Shown piece by piece: positions 22,367 to 29,847 of a stretch of 64,000 nt of DNA. The notes below the pieces were generated by a model. That model did no database searches and was not told the origin of the DNA. It saw only the letters and a list, made by a program, of their open reading frames with translations. Position 1 is the first letter of the stretch. Each line of letters starts with the position of its first letter. Source of the stretch: Microbacterium ureisolvens (GTDB lineage Bacteria; Actinomycetota; Actinomycetes; Actinomycetales; Microbacteriaceae). The translations under genes were made by a program, and so were the position numbers. The stretch is taken from positions 558,001-622,000 of the forward strand of contig NZ_JAEUAX010000001.1 in assembly GCF_019511645.1 (NCBI RefSeq), given 5' to 3'.

Positions 22367-22376
22367 TCCGCGATTG

Positions 22377-22391
22377 ACCATACCGTAGGAT
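22377..22391. promoter_or_regulatory. Divergent -10 boxes for tRNA-Leu and pdtaR
   Basis: On the minus strand TATGGT (22377-22382) is placed to start the tRNA-Leu transcript about 20 nt before the mature end. On the plus strand TAGGAT (22386-22391) ends 6 nt before GTG 22398 of pdtaR. Only 3 bp separate the boxes. Confidence 0.5.
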
Positions 22392-22397
22392 TCAATG

Positions 22398-23018
22398 GTG
22401 ACTGAGCAGGAGCAGACCGCCGCATCGACGGCATCCACCCCCCGCCGCGTCGTGGTCGCCGAAGACGAGTCGCTCATCCGGCTCGACATCGTCGAGATCC
22501 TCCGCGACAACGGATTCGACGTCGTCGGCGAAGCCGGAGACGGAGAGACCGCAGTGGCCCTCGCCACCGAGCTGCGTCCGGACCTCGTGATCATGGACGT
22601 CAAGATGCCGCAGCTGGACGGCATCTCGGCCGCCGAGAAGCTCAGCAAGAACCACATCGCCCCGGTCGTGCTGCTCACCGCCTTCAGTCAGAAGGAGCTC
22701 GTCGAGCGCGCCAGCGAGGCCGGCGCCCTGGCCTACGTCGTGAAGCCCTTCACGCCGAACGACCTGCTGCCGGCGATCGAGATCGCGCTCGCCCGCTACG
22801 AGCAGATCATCACGCTCGAGGCCGAGGTCGCCGACATGGTCGAGCGCTTCGAGACCCGCAAGCTCGTCGACCGCGCGAAGGGCCTCCTCAACGAGAAGAT
22901 GGGCCTCTCCGAGCCCGAGGCGTTCCGCTGGATCCAGAAGGCGTCGATGGACCGCCGCCTCACGATGCAGGACGTCGCCAAGGCGATCATCGAGCAGCTG
23001 GCGCCCAAGAAGGGCTGA
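22398..23018 (+). CDS. pdtaR: ANTAR-domain response regulator (PdtaR-like)
   Basis: This 206-residue protein has an N-terminal CheY-like receiver (RVVVAEDESLIRLD; phosphoacceptor Asp67 in DLVIMDVKMPQLDG; Lys in AYVVKPF), a coiled linker, and a C-terminal ANTAR RNA-binding domain (about 140-200, VDRAKGLLNEKMGLSEPEAF and RRLTMQDVAKAII). ANTAR proteins bind paired hairpins in nascent RNA to block termination. I prefer GTG 22398 to ATG 22395, since TAGGAT ends exactly 6 nt before it and there is no Shine-Dalgarno. The cognate PdtaS kinase is not adjacent. Confidence 0.93.
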   Translation: MTEQEQTAASTASTPRRVVVAEDESLIRLDIVEILRDNGFDVVGEAGDGETAVALATELRPDLVIMDVKMPQLDGISAAEKLSKNHIAPVVLLTAFSQKELVERASEAGALAYVVKPFTPNDLLPAIEIALARYEQIITLEAEVADMVERFETRKLVDRAKGLLNEKMGLSEPEAFRWIQKASMDRRLTMQDVAKAIIEQLAPKKG

Positions 23019-23033
23019 TCCTCACCACTTCGA

Positions 23034-23070
23034 GAAGAGCGGATGCCCCGGCCCGGGGCATCCGCTCTTC
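23034..23070. terminator. GGATGC-type hairpin between pdtaR and the thioesterase gene
   Basis: The 18-bp arms GAAGAGCGGATGCCCCGG and complement (23034-23051, 23053-23070) flank a single C. The hairpin lies 15 nt after pdtaR and 23 nt beyond the convergent thioesterase gene stop, so it can serve both. Core sequence shared with 19718 and 22216. Confidence 0.78.
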
Positions 23071-23093
23071 GCATCGCCGTCGGGCGAAGGGGC

Positions 23094-23519
23094 TCAGCCC
23101 AGCGGCTTGATGTGGTTCGTGATGCGCACCGTCGAGCAGCGCCGACCCTGGTCGTCCGACACGACGATCTCGTGCACGGTGAGGCTGCGGCCGAGGTGCA
23201 GGGGCGTGCACACCCCAGTGACGTAGCCCTGGGTCGCCGAGCGGGTGTGGGTCGCGTTGATGTCGACACCGACGGCGAGGCGCCCGGGGCCTGCGTGGTA
23301 ATTGGCGTGCATGGATCCGAGCGACTCGCCGAGCACGACGTAGGCGCCGCCGTGGAAGAGCCCGACGGGCTGCGTGTTGCCCGCCACGGGCATCCGCGCG
23401 ACGGCTCGCTCGGCAGTGAACTCGAGCCACTCGAAGCCCATCTTCTCGGCCAGCGCGCCGATTCCGCGTCCGACCGCCCACTCCAGGGCGTCCTCGTGTG
23501 CGACGGATGTCTCGGGCAT
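23094..23519 (-). CDS. Hotdog-fold thioesterase (PaaI type)
   Basis: This 141-residue hotdog-fold protein probably hydrolyses acyl-CoA or aryl-CoA thioesters. Family features: PVAGNTQPVGLFHGGAYVVLGES (in parts), where NTQP and HGG precede the catalytic acidic residue in the long helix, and INATHTRSA. The start has a Shine-Dalgarno GAAGGTGAG. It is transcribed away from polA, with 78 nt between. The substrate is unknown. Confidence 0.85.
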   Translation of the reverse strand: MPETSVAHEDALEWAVGRGIGALAEKMGFEWLEFTAERAVARMPVAGNTQPVGLFHGGAYVVLGESLGSMHANYHAGPGRLAVGVDINATHTRSATQGYVTGVCTPLHLGRSLTVHEIVVSDDQGRRCSTVRITNHIKPLG

Positions 23520-23585
23520 GACTCACCTTCGTGGGGCGGGAATCGGGGCGGTTCCGCGAGAAGCGGGACTGTCGTCGGCCCTGAC

Positions 23586-23591
23586 TAGGCT
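23586..23591 (+). promoter_or_regulatory. -10 box (TAGGCT) of leaderless polA
   Basis: TAGGCT ends 6 nt before the polA GTG. No Shine-Dalgarno sequence lies between. Confidence 0.6.
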
Positions 23592-23597
23592 TGCAGG

Positions 23598-26255
23598 GTG
23601 ACGGACTCCGCAAAGCCTACCCTCCTCGTCGTCGACGGCCATTCGCTGGCATATCGGGCGTTCTATGCCCTTCCCGTCGACAACTTCTCGACGAAGGACG
23701 GGCAGCACACGAACGGGATCTACGGGTTCCTCGCGATGCTGATCAACCTGATCAAGGCGGAGAAGCCGACGCACCTCGCGGTGGCCTTCGACACGTCGCG
23801 GCAGTCGTTCCGCACCCGCGAATACACCGAGTACAAGGCGAACCGCTCCGAGACGCCGTCCGAGTTCAAGGGGCAGATCCCCCTTCTGCAGGACTGCCTC
23901 GCCGCCATGAGCATCCAGGTGCTCCAGCAGGAAGACATCGAGGCCGACGACATCCTCGCGACACTCGCGACGCAGGGCGCCGCCGAGGGGTTCCAGGTGC
24001 TGGTCTGCTCGGGCGACCGCGACACGATCCAGCTCGTGAACGACGACATCACGCTGCTCTACCCGAATGTCCAGGGCGTCTCGCAGCTCAAGCGGTACGA
24101 CCGCCAGGCGGTGATCGACCGCTACGGCGTGCCACCGGAGCAGTACCCCGACATCGCGGCGCTCGTGGGCGAGACGAGCGACAACCTGCCCGGCGTACCG
24201 AAGGTCGGCGAGAAGACGGCCGTGAAGTGGCTGACCCAGTTCGGCTCGCTCGACGCGCTGCTCGAGGGCGCCGACTCCATCAAGGGCGTGGTCGGCGGCA
24301 ATCTGCGGGACCACCTGGAGGACGTCCGCCGCAACCGCCGCCTGAACCGGCTCCTGACCGACGTCGACCTGCCCGTCGGTCCCGGCGACCTCGAGGTGCA
24401 GCCGATGGACGCGCAGGCGGTGCGCGACATCTTCTCGCGGCTCGAGTTCAAGACGCTCATCCCGCGCGTCGCCGAGCTCGCCGGCATCGAGCAGCAGATG
24501 GCGGCGGTCACATCGGCCGCGGCCGAGCTCGCACCCGTCGCGGAGCAGCTCGCACCCGCGGAGTTCGCCGCGTGGCTCGAGAGGGCACCCGGCGAGCTCG
24601 GCGTGACGGTCACGGTCGAGGGCGGTCTGCCGGCGCGCATCGGCGTCGCCACGAAAGACGCCGCGGCCGAGGCATCCTGGACTCCCGAGCTCGCAGCCGC
24701 CATCGAGCCCTGGCTCACGTCCGACTCGCCCAAGATCCTCGCCGACGCCAAGCCGCAGGTGAAAGCGCTCCGGCGCGCGGGACTGCGCCTCGGGGGCCTC
24801 GCGTTCGACGTGATCCTCGCCGGCTGGCTTCTGCGCCCGAGCTTCCCCGACAAGAACCTCGCGCACCTCGTCGACCGCTACCTCGATGAGAAGCTGCCCG
24901 AGTCGGACCCGACGCAGCTCGTGCCCGAGACCGAGGGCGCGACCACCGGACAGCTCTCCTGGTACCTCGTGCGCGTGGCGGCCGCGGTCCGTGCGGAGCT
25001 CCCCGACAGCGTCGCCGCCGTCCTCACCGATATCGAGCTGCCGACCCTGCACACCTTGGCCGACATGGAGCTCGCCGGCGTCGCCGTGTCGCACGCGACG
25101 CTGTCGCAGTTCTCCGGCGAGCTCGGTGCCCGCGCCGATGCCCTCGCGCAGGAGGCGTACGCGGCGATCGGCCGCGAGGTGAACCTCGGCTCGCCGAAGC
25201 AGCTGCAGGAGGTGCTGTTCGAAGAGCTGCAGCTGCCGAAGACCCGCAAGACGAAGACCGGCTACTCCACGGACGCCGCGGTCCTGGCCGACCTGCAGGA
25301 GACCAACCCGCACCCGTTCCTCGACCTCCTGCTGCAGCACCGCGAGGCGACGAAGCTGCGTCAGATCATCGAGTCCCTCGACAGTGCCATCGGCGGCGAC
25401 CGGGCGAGCGGAGCCGACGGCCGCATCCACACGACGTACGTGCAGACCGGCAGCCAGACCGGGCGCCTCTCGAGCACCGACCCGAATCTGCAGAACATCC
25501 CGATCCGCACGGAGGAGAGCCGCCGCATCCGGTCCGCCTTTACCGTCGGAGAGGGCTACGAGACGCTGCTCACGGCCGACTACTCGCAGATCGAGATGCG
25601 CATCATGGCGCACCTCTCCGAGGACCCGGGCCTCATCGAGGCCTTCAACTCCGGGGAGGACACGCACCGCTTCGTGGGCTCGCGCGTCTTCGGCGTCGCC
25701 CCGCAGGACGTGACCCCCGCGATGCGCACGAAGGTCAAGGCCATGTCCTACGGTCTGGTCTACGGACTCTCGGCGTTCGGCCTGTCCAAGCAGCTGCGCA
25801 TCGAGCAGGCCGAGGCGAAGCAGCTCATGATGGAGTACTTCGCCCGCTTCGGCGCGGTGCGCGACTACCTGCGCTCCTCCGTCGAACAGGCGCGCATCGA
25901 TGGCTACACCGAGACGATCTTCGGCCGACGGCGCCCGTTCCCCGATCTCGCGAGCCCCAATCGCGTCCTCCGCGAGAACGCCGAGCGAGCCGCACTCAAT
26001 GCGCCGATCCAGGGCAGCGCGGCCGACATCATGAAGATCGCGCTGTTCCACATCCACGACGACTTCGCCGCGCAGCGACTCGCCTCGCGCGTGCTGCTGC
26101 AGATCCACGACGAGCTCGTGGTGGAAGTGGCGCCGGGGGAGTGGGATGCTGCTGAGCGGATCGTCCGCAGCCGCATGGGCGACGCCGCGAAGCTGTCGGT
26201 GCCGCTCGACGTGCAGATCGGTCGCGGCGACAACTGGGACGTCGCCGGGCACTGA
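23598..26255 (+). CDS. polA: DNA polymerase I
   Basis: This 885-residue repair and Okazaki-fragment polymerase has a 5'-3' nuclease domain (1 to about 300; VDGHSLAYRAFYALP, EADDILATL, GETSDNLPGVPKVGEKTA), a degenerate 3'-5' exonuclease-like domain (about 310-490, without a recognisable DxE motif, as usual in actinobacteria) and the polymerase domain. Motif A holds Asp661 (LTADYSQIEMR), motif B is RTKVKAMSYGLVYG and motif C holds Asp838 (IHDELV). The GTG start follows a TAGGCT box by 6 nt, so the mRNA is probably leaderless. Confidence 0.96.
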   Translation: MTDSAKPTLLVVDGHSLAYRAFYALPVDNFSTKDGQHTNGIYGFLAMLINLIKAEKPTHLAVAFDTSRQSFRTREYTEYKANRSETPSEFKGQIPLLQDCLAAMSIQVLQQEDIEADDILATLATQGAAEGFQVLVCSGDRDTIQLVNDDITLLYPNVQGVSQLKRYDRQAVIDRYGVPPEQYPDIAALVGETSDNLPGVPKVGEKTAVKWLTQFGSLDALLEGADSIKGVVGGNLRDHLEDVRRNRRLNRLLTDVDLPVGPGDLEVQPMDAQAVRDIFSRLEFKTLIPRVAELAGIEQQMAAVTSAAAELAPVAEQLAPAEFAAWLERAPGELGVTVTVEGGLPARIGVATKDAAAEASWTPELAAAIEPWLTSDSPKILADAKPQVKALRRAGLRLGGLAFDVILAGWLLRPSFPDKNLAHLVDRYLDEKLPESDPTQLVPETEGATTGQLSWYLVRVAAAVRAELPDSVAAVLTDIELPTLHTLADMELAGVAVSHATLSQFSGELGARADALAQEAYAAIGREVNLGSPKQLQEVLFEELQLPKTRKTKTGYSTDAAVLADLQETNPHPFLDLLLQHREATKLRQIIESLDSAIGGDRASGADGRIHTTYVQTGSQTGRLSSTDPNLQNIPIRTEESRRIRSAFTVGEGYETLLTADYSQIEMRIMAHLSEDPGLIEAFNSGEDTHRFVGSRVFGVAPQDVTPAMRTKVKAMSYGLVYGLSAFGLSKQLRIEQAEAKQLMMEYFARFGAVRDYLRSSVEQARIDGYTETIFGRRRPFPDLASPNRVLRENAERAALNAPIQGSAADIMKIALFHIHDDFAAQRLASRVLLQIHDELVVEVAPGEWDAAERIVRSRMGDAAKLSVPLDVQIGRGDNWDVAGH

Positions 26256-26298
26256 TCCACTGACCGGCGAAGGCGCCTGTCGGCACCGGGATCCTCGT

Positions 26299-26327
26299 TT
26301 GTCGGCACCGCGTCCCATGCCTAGGCT
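26299..26327 (+). promoter_or_regulatory. Promoter of the DUF885 peptidase gene
   Basis: A -35 TTGTCG (26299-26304) and -10 TAGGCT (26322-26327) are separated by exactly 17 bp. The -10 ends 7 nt before the ATG, predicting a leaderless or nearly leaderless transcript. This is the best -35/-10 pair of the leaderless set. Confidence 0.65.
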
Positions 26328-26334
26328 CGGTGAT

Positions 26335-28008
26335 ATGACAGACGAAACCCGCACGCCCACGCAGATCGACAAGATCGCTGATGCGTGGGTCGACACCCTC
26401 GCCGAACTCGAGCCGACGCTGGCCACCTACATCGGGCGTTCCGAGTACAACGACCGGTTCGGCGACTACAGCCCGGCCGGCCAGGAGCGGCTCGTCGAGG
26501 AGGGCCGCAAGACCCTCGCGGCGCTCGACGCCGCGATCGCCGACGACGACGTCGACATCGTGACGAAGGAGGACCTTTCTCGCGAGATCCAGCTGCAGCT
26601 CGACCTGCACGACGCCAGGTGGCACCTCCGCGATCTCAACGTGATCGCCTCGCACGCCCAGGACATCCGGTCCGCGTTCGACCTCATGCCCACCGCGACG
26701 AGCGACGACTGGTCCGTCATCGCGAAGCGTCTCGGCGCCGTCTCTGGCGCGGTCGGCGGTTATATCGAGACGCTCCGCCAGGGCATCTCCCAGGGTGTGG
26801 TGCCGGCTCGCCGGCAGGTCACCGAGGTGGCGACGCAGATCGCCCGCTACACCGCCGACAACGGCTTCTTCGCGAGCTTCGCCGCCGACGCCGCGCCCGA
26901 CGAAGGGCAGCTTCCGGCCTCCCTCGCCCGCGACCTCGCCGACAATGCCAATGCCGCCCGCGTCGCGTACGACGAGCTCGCCGCGTTCCTCACGAACGAG
27001 CTCGCGCCTGCCGCCGCCGACAAGGATGCCGTGGGCCGCGAGCTGTACGCGCTGCACTCGCGGCGCTTCCTCGGCGCCACGATCGACCTCGACGAGACCT
27101 ACGAGTGGGGCGTCGAGGAGCTCGCGCGCATGGTCGCCGAGCAGGAGTCGATCGCGAACGAGATCAAGGCCGGCGCCAGCGTCGAGGAGGCCGTCGCGTT
27201 CCTCGAGCGGGACACGAGCCGCAAGCTCTACGGCACCGAGGCGCTGCAGAAGTGGATGCAGGAGACCAGCGACCGGGCTGTCACGGAGCTCGGCAAGACC
27301 CACTTCGACATCGCCGAGCCGATCCGCAAGCTCGAGTGCATGATCGCGCCCACCAAGGAAGGCGGGATCTACTACACCGGTCCGACCGACGACTTCTCGC
27401 GCCCCGGCCGCATGTGGTGGTCGGTGCCCGAGGGCGTCGAGGATTTCGACACCTGGCGCGAGCTCACGACGGTGTATCACGAGGGCGTCCCCGGCCACCA
27501 TCTGCAGATCGCCCAGGCGGTCTACAACCGCGCGCAGCTCAACACCTACCGCCGGCTCCTCGGCGGCACCTCGGGTCACGCCGAGGGCTGGGCCCTGTAC
27601 GCCGAGCGCCTGATGGAGCAGCTGGGATACCTGTCCGACCCCGCCGACCGCCTGGGCATGCTCGACGGCCAGCGCATGCGCGCGGCCCGCGTCGTGCTCG
27701 ACATCGGCGTCCACCTCGAGAAGCCGCGTCCTGACGGCGAGGGCCCGTGGGACGCCGACTTCGCGCTGGAATTCATGCTGCGCAACGTCAACATGCCCGA
27801 CGAGTTCGTGAAGTTCGAGGTCAACCGCTACCTGGGCTGGCCGGGCCAGGCGCCGTCGTACAAGGTAGGCCAGCGCATCTGGGAGCAGCTTCGCGACGAG
27901 GTCGCCGAGCGTGAGGGCGATGCCTTCTCGATCAAGCAGTTCCACAAGCGCGCGCTCGACCTCGGCGGTGTCGGCCTCGACACCCTCCGCTCGGCGCTCT
28001 CGCGCTGA
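26335..28008 (+). CDS. DUF885 family metallopeptidase-like protein
   Basis: This 557-residue protein, mainly helical, carries a zinc-site motif HEGVPGHH (His382, Glu383, His388/389) as in DUF885 proteins, which are thermolysin-like predicted carboxypeptidases or dipeptidases. Downstream, SGHAEGWALYAERLME supplies a further Glu ligand. No signal peptide is present, so it is cytoplasmic. ATG 26335 is chosen from the promoter spacing; the preceding in-frame region is unlike protein. The substrate is unknown. Confidence 0.88.
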   Translation: MTDETRTPTQIDKIADAWVDTLAELEPTLATYIGRSEYNDRFGDYSPAGQERLVEEGRKTLAALDAAIADDDVDIVTKEDLSREIQLQLDLHDARWHLRDLNVIASHAQDIRSAFDLMPTATSDDWSVIAKRLGAVSGAVGGYIETLRQGISQGVVPARRQVTEVATQIARYTADNGFFASFAADAAPDEGQLPASLARDLADNANAARVAYDELAAFLTNELAPAAADKDAVGRELYALHSRRFLGATIDLDETYEWGVEELARMVAEQESIANEIKAGASVEEAVAFLERDTSRKLYGTEALQKWMQETSDRAVTELGKTHFDIAEPIRKLECMIAPTKEGGIYYTGPTDDFSRPGRMWWSVPEGVEDFDTWRELTTVYHEGVPGHHLQIAQAVYNRAQLNTYRRLLGGTSGHAEGWALYAERLMEQLGYLSDPADRLGMLDGQRMRAARVVLDIGVHLEKPRPDGEGPWDADFALEFMLRNVNMPDEFVKFEVNRYLGWPGQAPSYKVGQRIWEQLRDEVAEREGDAFSIKQFHKRALDLGGVGLDTLRSALSR

Positions 28009-28013
28009 CCCTT

Positions 28014-28059
28014 CGACAGGCTCAGGGACCGGCTTCCTCGTCGGCCCCTGAGCCTGTCG
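28014..28059. terminator. CGACAGGCTCAGGG inverted repeat between convergent genes
   Basis: The 14-bp arms CGACAGGCTCAGGG (28014-28027) and complement (28046-28059) flank an 18-nt loop. The element lies between the DUF885 gene and the convergent phosphoribosyltransferase gene and encodes the last codons of the latter. The TTCGACAGGCTCAGGG word is familiar as a dispersed repeat in high-GC genomes. Confidence 0.65.
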
Positions 28060-28678
28060 GCGCGGCGCGCAGCAGCGCCAGCACCTCGGCGTCGGTCGTC
28101 TGGCGGAAGTCGTCGTAGTACTGCCCCACGGCCCAGAAGTCGGCCTCGCGATAGGGGCACACGAACTCATCGACGGTGTCGGCCGGCGGCTCCCAGTGCT
28201 CCGGCGCGACGGGCACCGCCAGCACGATCTGCTTCGGATCGCGGGCCCGCAGCGCGCGACATGCCGCGATGGCGGACGCGCCGGTGGCCACGCCGTCGTC
28301 CACCACGATGGCGGTGCGCCCCGACAGCTCCACGGACGCCGAGCCGAACGCATCCGTGCGCCGCGCCAGCTCGTCGCGCTCCGCCGCCTCGACGCGCTCC
28401 AGATCGCGCGATGACATGCCCGCCCATCGCATCGCGCCGGGGGTGACGATGCGGACGCCGTCAGCGATCGCGCCCACCGCATACTCCTTGTGGCCCGACG
28501 CGCCCAGCTTGCGCACGACCACCGCGTCGAGCTCGAGTCCGAGCGCCTCGGCGACCGCCGCCGCGACGACGACGCCGCCGCGCGGGATGCCGAGGACCAC
28601 GGCATCCGTTCCCCGCCATCGTTCGAGCTCTGCGGCGAGCTCACGCCCGGCGGACCGGCGATCCGCGAACGGGATCAT
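28022..28678 (-). CDS. Phosphoribosyltransferase family protein
   Basis: This 218-residue type I PRTase-like protein has the PRPP loop as IVVDDGVATGASAIAA (about 120-135), preceded by the GIPRGGVVVA segment near residue 30 and a lysine-rich loop VRKLGASGHKEYAVGAI. Such proteins resemble predicted ComF/erythromycin-esterase-linked PRTases; the true substrate is unknown. ATG follows TAGCGT by 6 nt; the gap GGAGGC could also act as a weak Shine-Dalgarno. The C-terminal tail overlaps an inverted repeat and is probably not conserved. Confidence 0.85.
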   Translation of the reverse strand: MIPFADRRSAGRELAAELERWRGTDAVVLGIPRGGVVVAAAVAEALGLELDAVVVRKLGASGHKEYAVGAIADGVRIVTPGAMRWAGMSSRDLERVEAAERDELARRTDAFGSASVELSGRTAIVVDDGVATGASAIAACRALRARDPKQIVLAVPVAPEHWEPPADTVDEFVCPYREADFWAVGQYYDDFRQTTDAEVLALLRAAPTGSGADEEAGP

Positions 28679-28684
28679 GCCTCC

Positions 28685-28690
28685 ACGCTA
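28685..28690 (-). promoter_or_regulatory. -10 box (TAGCGT) of the phosphoribosyltransferase gene
   Basis: On the minus strand TAGCGT ends 6 nt before the ATG at 28678. Confidence 0.5.
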
Positions 28691-28767
28691 CGCTCGCGTG
28701 GCGCGGGCGTCTCGGGAATGCCGCCGCTGCCCCACCCGTTCATGCAGATGAATAGAAGGAGAAGCAC

Positions 28768-29811
28768 ATGACCTCTGTCGACCCCGCCACGATCGAGCTC
28801 GGACTCGACACTTTCGGCGATGTCACCCGCGACGCCTCCGGGGAGCTGATCAGCGGCGCGCAGACGATCCGCAACGTCGTCGAGCAGGCGGTGCTGGCCG
28901 ACCGTGTCGGCCTGTCGTTCTTCGGAGTGGGGGAGCACCACCGCCGCGAGTTCGCGGTGTCGAGCCCGGAGATCGTGCTCGCGGCCGCTGCGGCACGGAC
29001 GGAGCGGATCCACCTCGGAACGGCGGTCACCGTGCTGTCGAGCGACGATCCGGTACGCGTCTTCGAGAGGTTCTCGACCCTCGATGCGGTCTCGAACGGG
29101 CGCGCCGAGGTCATCCTCGGTCGCGGATCGTTCATCGAGTCGTTCCCGCTGTTCGGCTACGACCTGCGCGACTACGAGGCGCTGTTCGACGAGAAGCTCG
29201 ACCTCTTCTCCCAGCTGCTGACCGAGAACCCCGTCACCTGGAGCGGAACGCTCCGTGCGTCGCTCGACGCCGCCGATGTCTTCCCGAAGACCGAGAACGG
29301 CCTGCGCGCCTGGGTCGGCGTGGGCGGCACGCCGGAGTCGGCGGTGCGCGCCGCGCGGTACGGGTATGGGCTCATGCTCGCGATCATCGGTGGGCCGGCC
29401 GGGCGCTTCGCACCCTTCGCCGAGCTGTACCGCCGGTCGCTCGACACGTTCGAGCAGCCGCAGCTGCCGGTGGGCGTGCACTCGCCGGGTCATATCGCCG
29501 AGACCGATCAGCAGGCGTGGGACGAGGCGTATGAAGGCTTCGAGGCGATGAACAACTCGATCGGCCGCGAGCGCGGCTGGCCGACCTACAACCGCCTCCG
29601 CTTCCAGCACGACGTCGGGCCCGAGGGCGCGCTGTACGTCGGCTCACCCGAGACGGTCGCGCGCAAGATCGCCGCCACCGTGCAGACGCTGGGCGCTTCC
29701 CGGTTCGACATGAAGTTCTCCACCGGCACGCTCTCGCACGAGAAGATGATGCGCTCCATCGAGCTGTTCGGCACCGAGGTGGCCCCTCGCGTGCGCGACA
29801 TGCTGTCATGA
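28768..29811 (+). CDS. Luciferase-like (LLM class) flavin-dependent monooxygenase
   Basis: This 347-residue TIM-barrel flavoprotein of the bacterial luciferase superfamily has FFGVGEHHRREFAVSSPEIV (in parts), RIHLGTAVTVLSSDDPVRVFE and GRAEVILGRGSF, all typical of the LLM group 2 oxidoreductases that use FMNH2 or F420. The start has a Shine-Dalgarno GAAGGAGAA. It is followed after 36 nt by an MFS transporter gene with its own promoter; a common pathway is possible but not shown. The substrate is unknown. Confidence 0.9.
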   Translation: MTSVDPATIELGLDTFGDVTRDASGELISGAQTIRNVVEQAVLADRVGLSFFGVGEHHRREFAVSSPEIVLAAAAARTERIHLGTAVTVLSSDDPVRVFERFSTLDAVSNGRAEVILGRGSFIESFPLFGYDLRDYEALFDEKLDLFSQLLTENPVTWSGTLRASLDAADVFPKTENGLRAWVGVGGTPESAVRAARYGYGLMLAIIGGPAGRFAPFAELYRRSLDTFEQPQLPVGVHSPGHIAETDQQAWDEAYEGFEAMNNSIGRERGWPTYNRLRFQHDVGPEGALYVGSPETVARKIAATVQTLGASRFDMKFSTGTLSHEKMMRSIELFGTEVAPRVRDMLS

Positions 29812-29835
29812 GCCCCGCGCCGACCGCGGCATCCG

Positions 29836-29841
29836 TAGCAT
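29836..29841 (+). promoter_or_regulatory. -10 box (TAGCAT) of the NiaP-like MFS gene
   Basis: TAGCAT ends 6 nt before the ATG at 29848; no Shine-Dalgarno sequence. Confidence 0.5.
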
Positions 29842-29847
29842 GACGCT

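Noticed and set aside
23940..25000. Active 3'-5' exonuclease in PolA
   Set aside because: The middle domain is present in length but I could not find the acidic DxE, NxxxxD and YxxxD motifs; it is better read as the inactive form usual in actinobacteria.
28014..28059. CRISPR-like or transposon end repeat
   Set aside because: A single inverted repeat without spacer periodicity, flanking target duplication or transposase; treated as a REP-like terminator.
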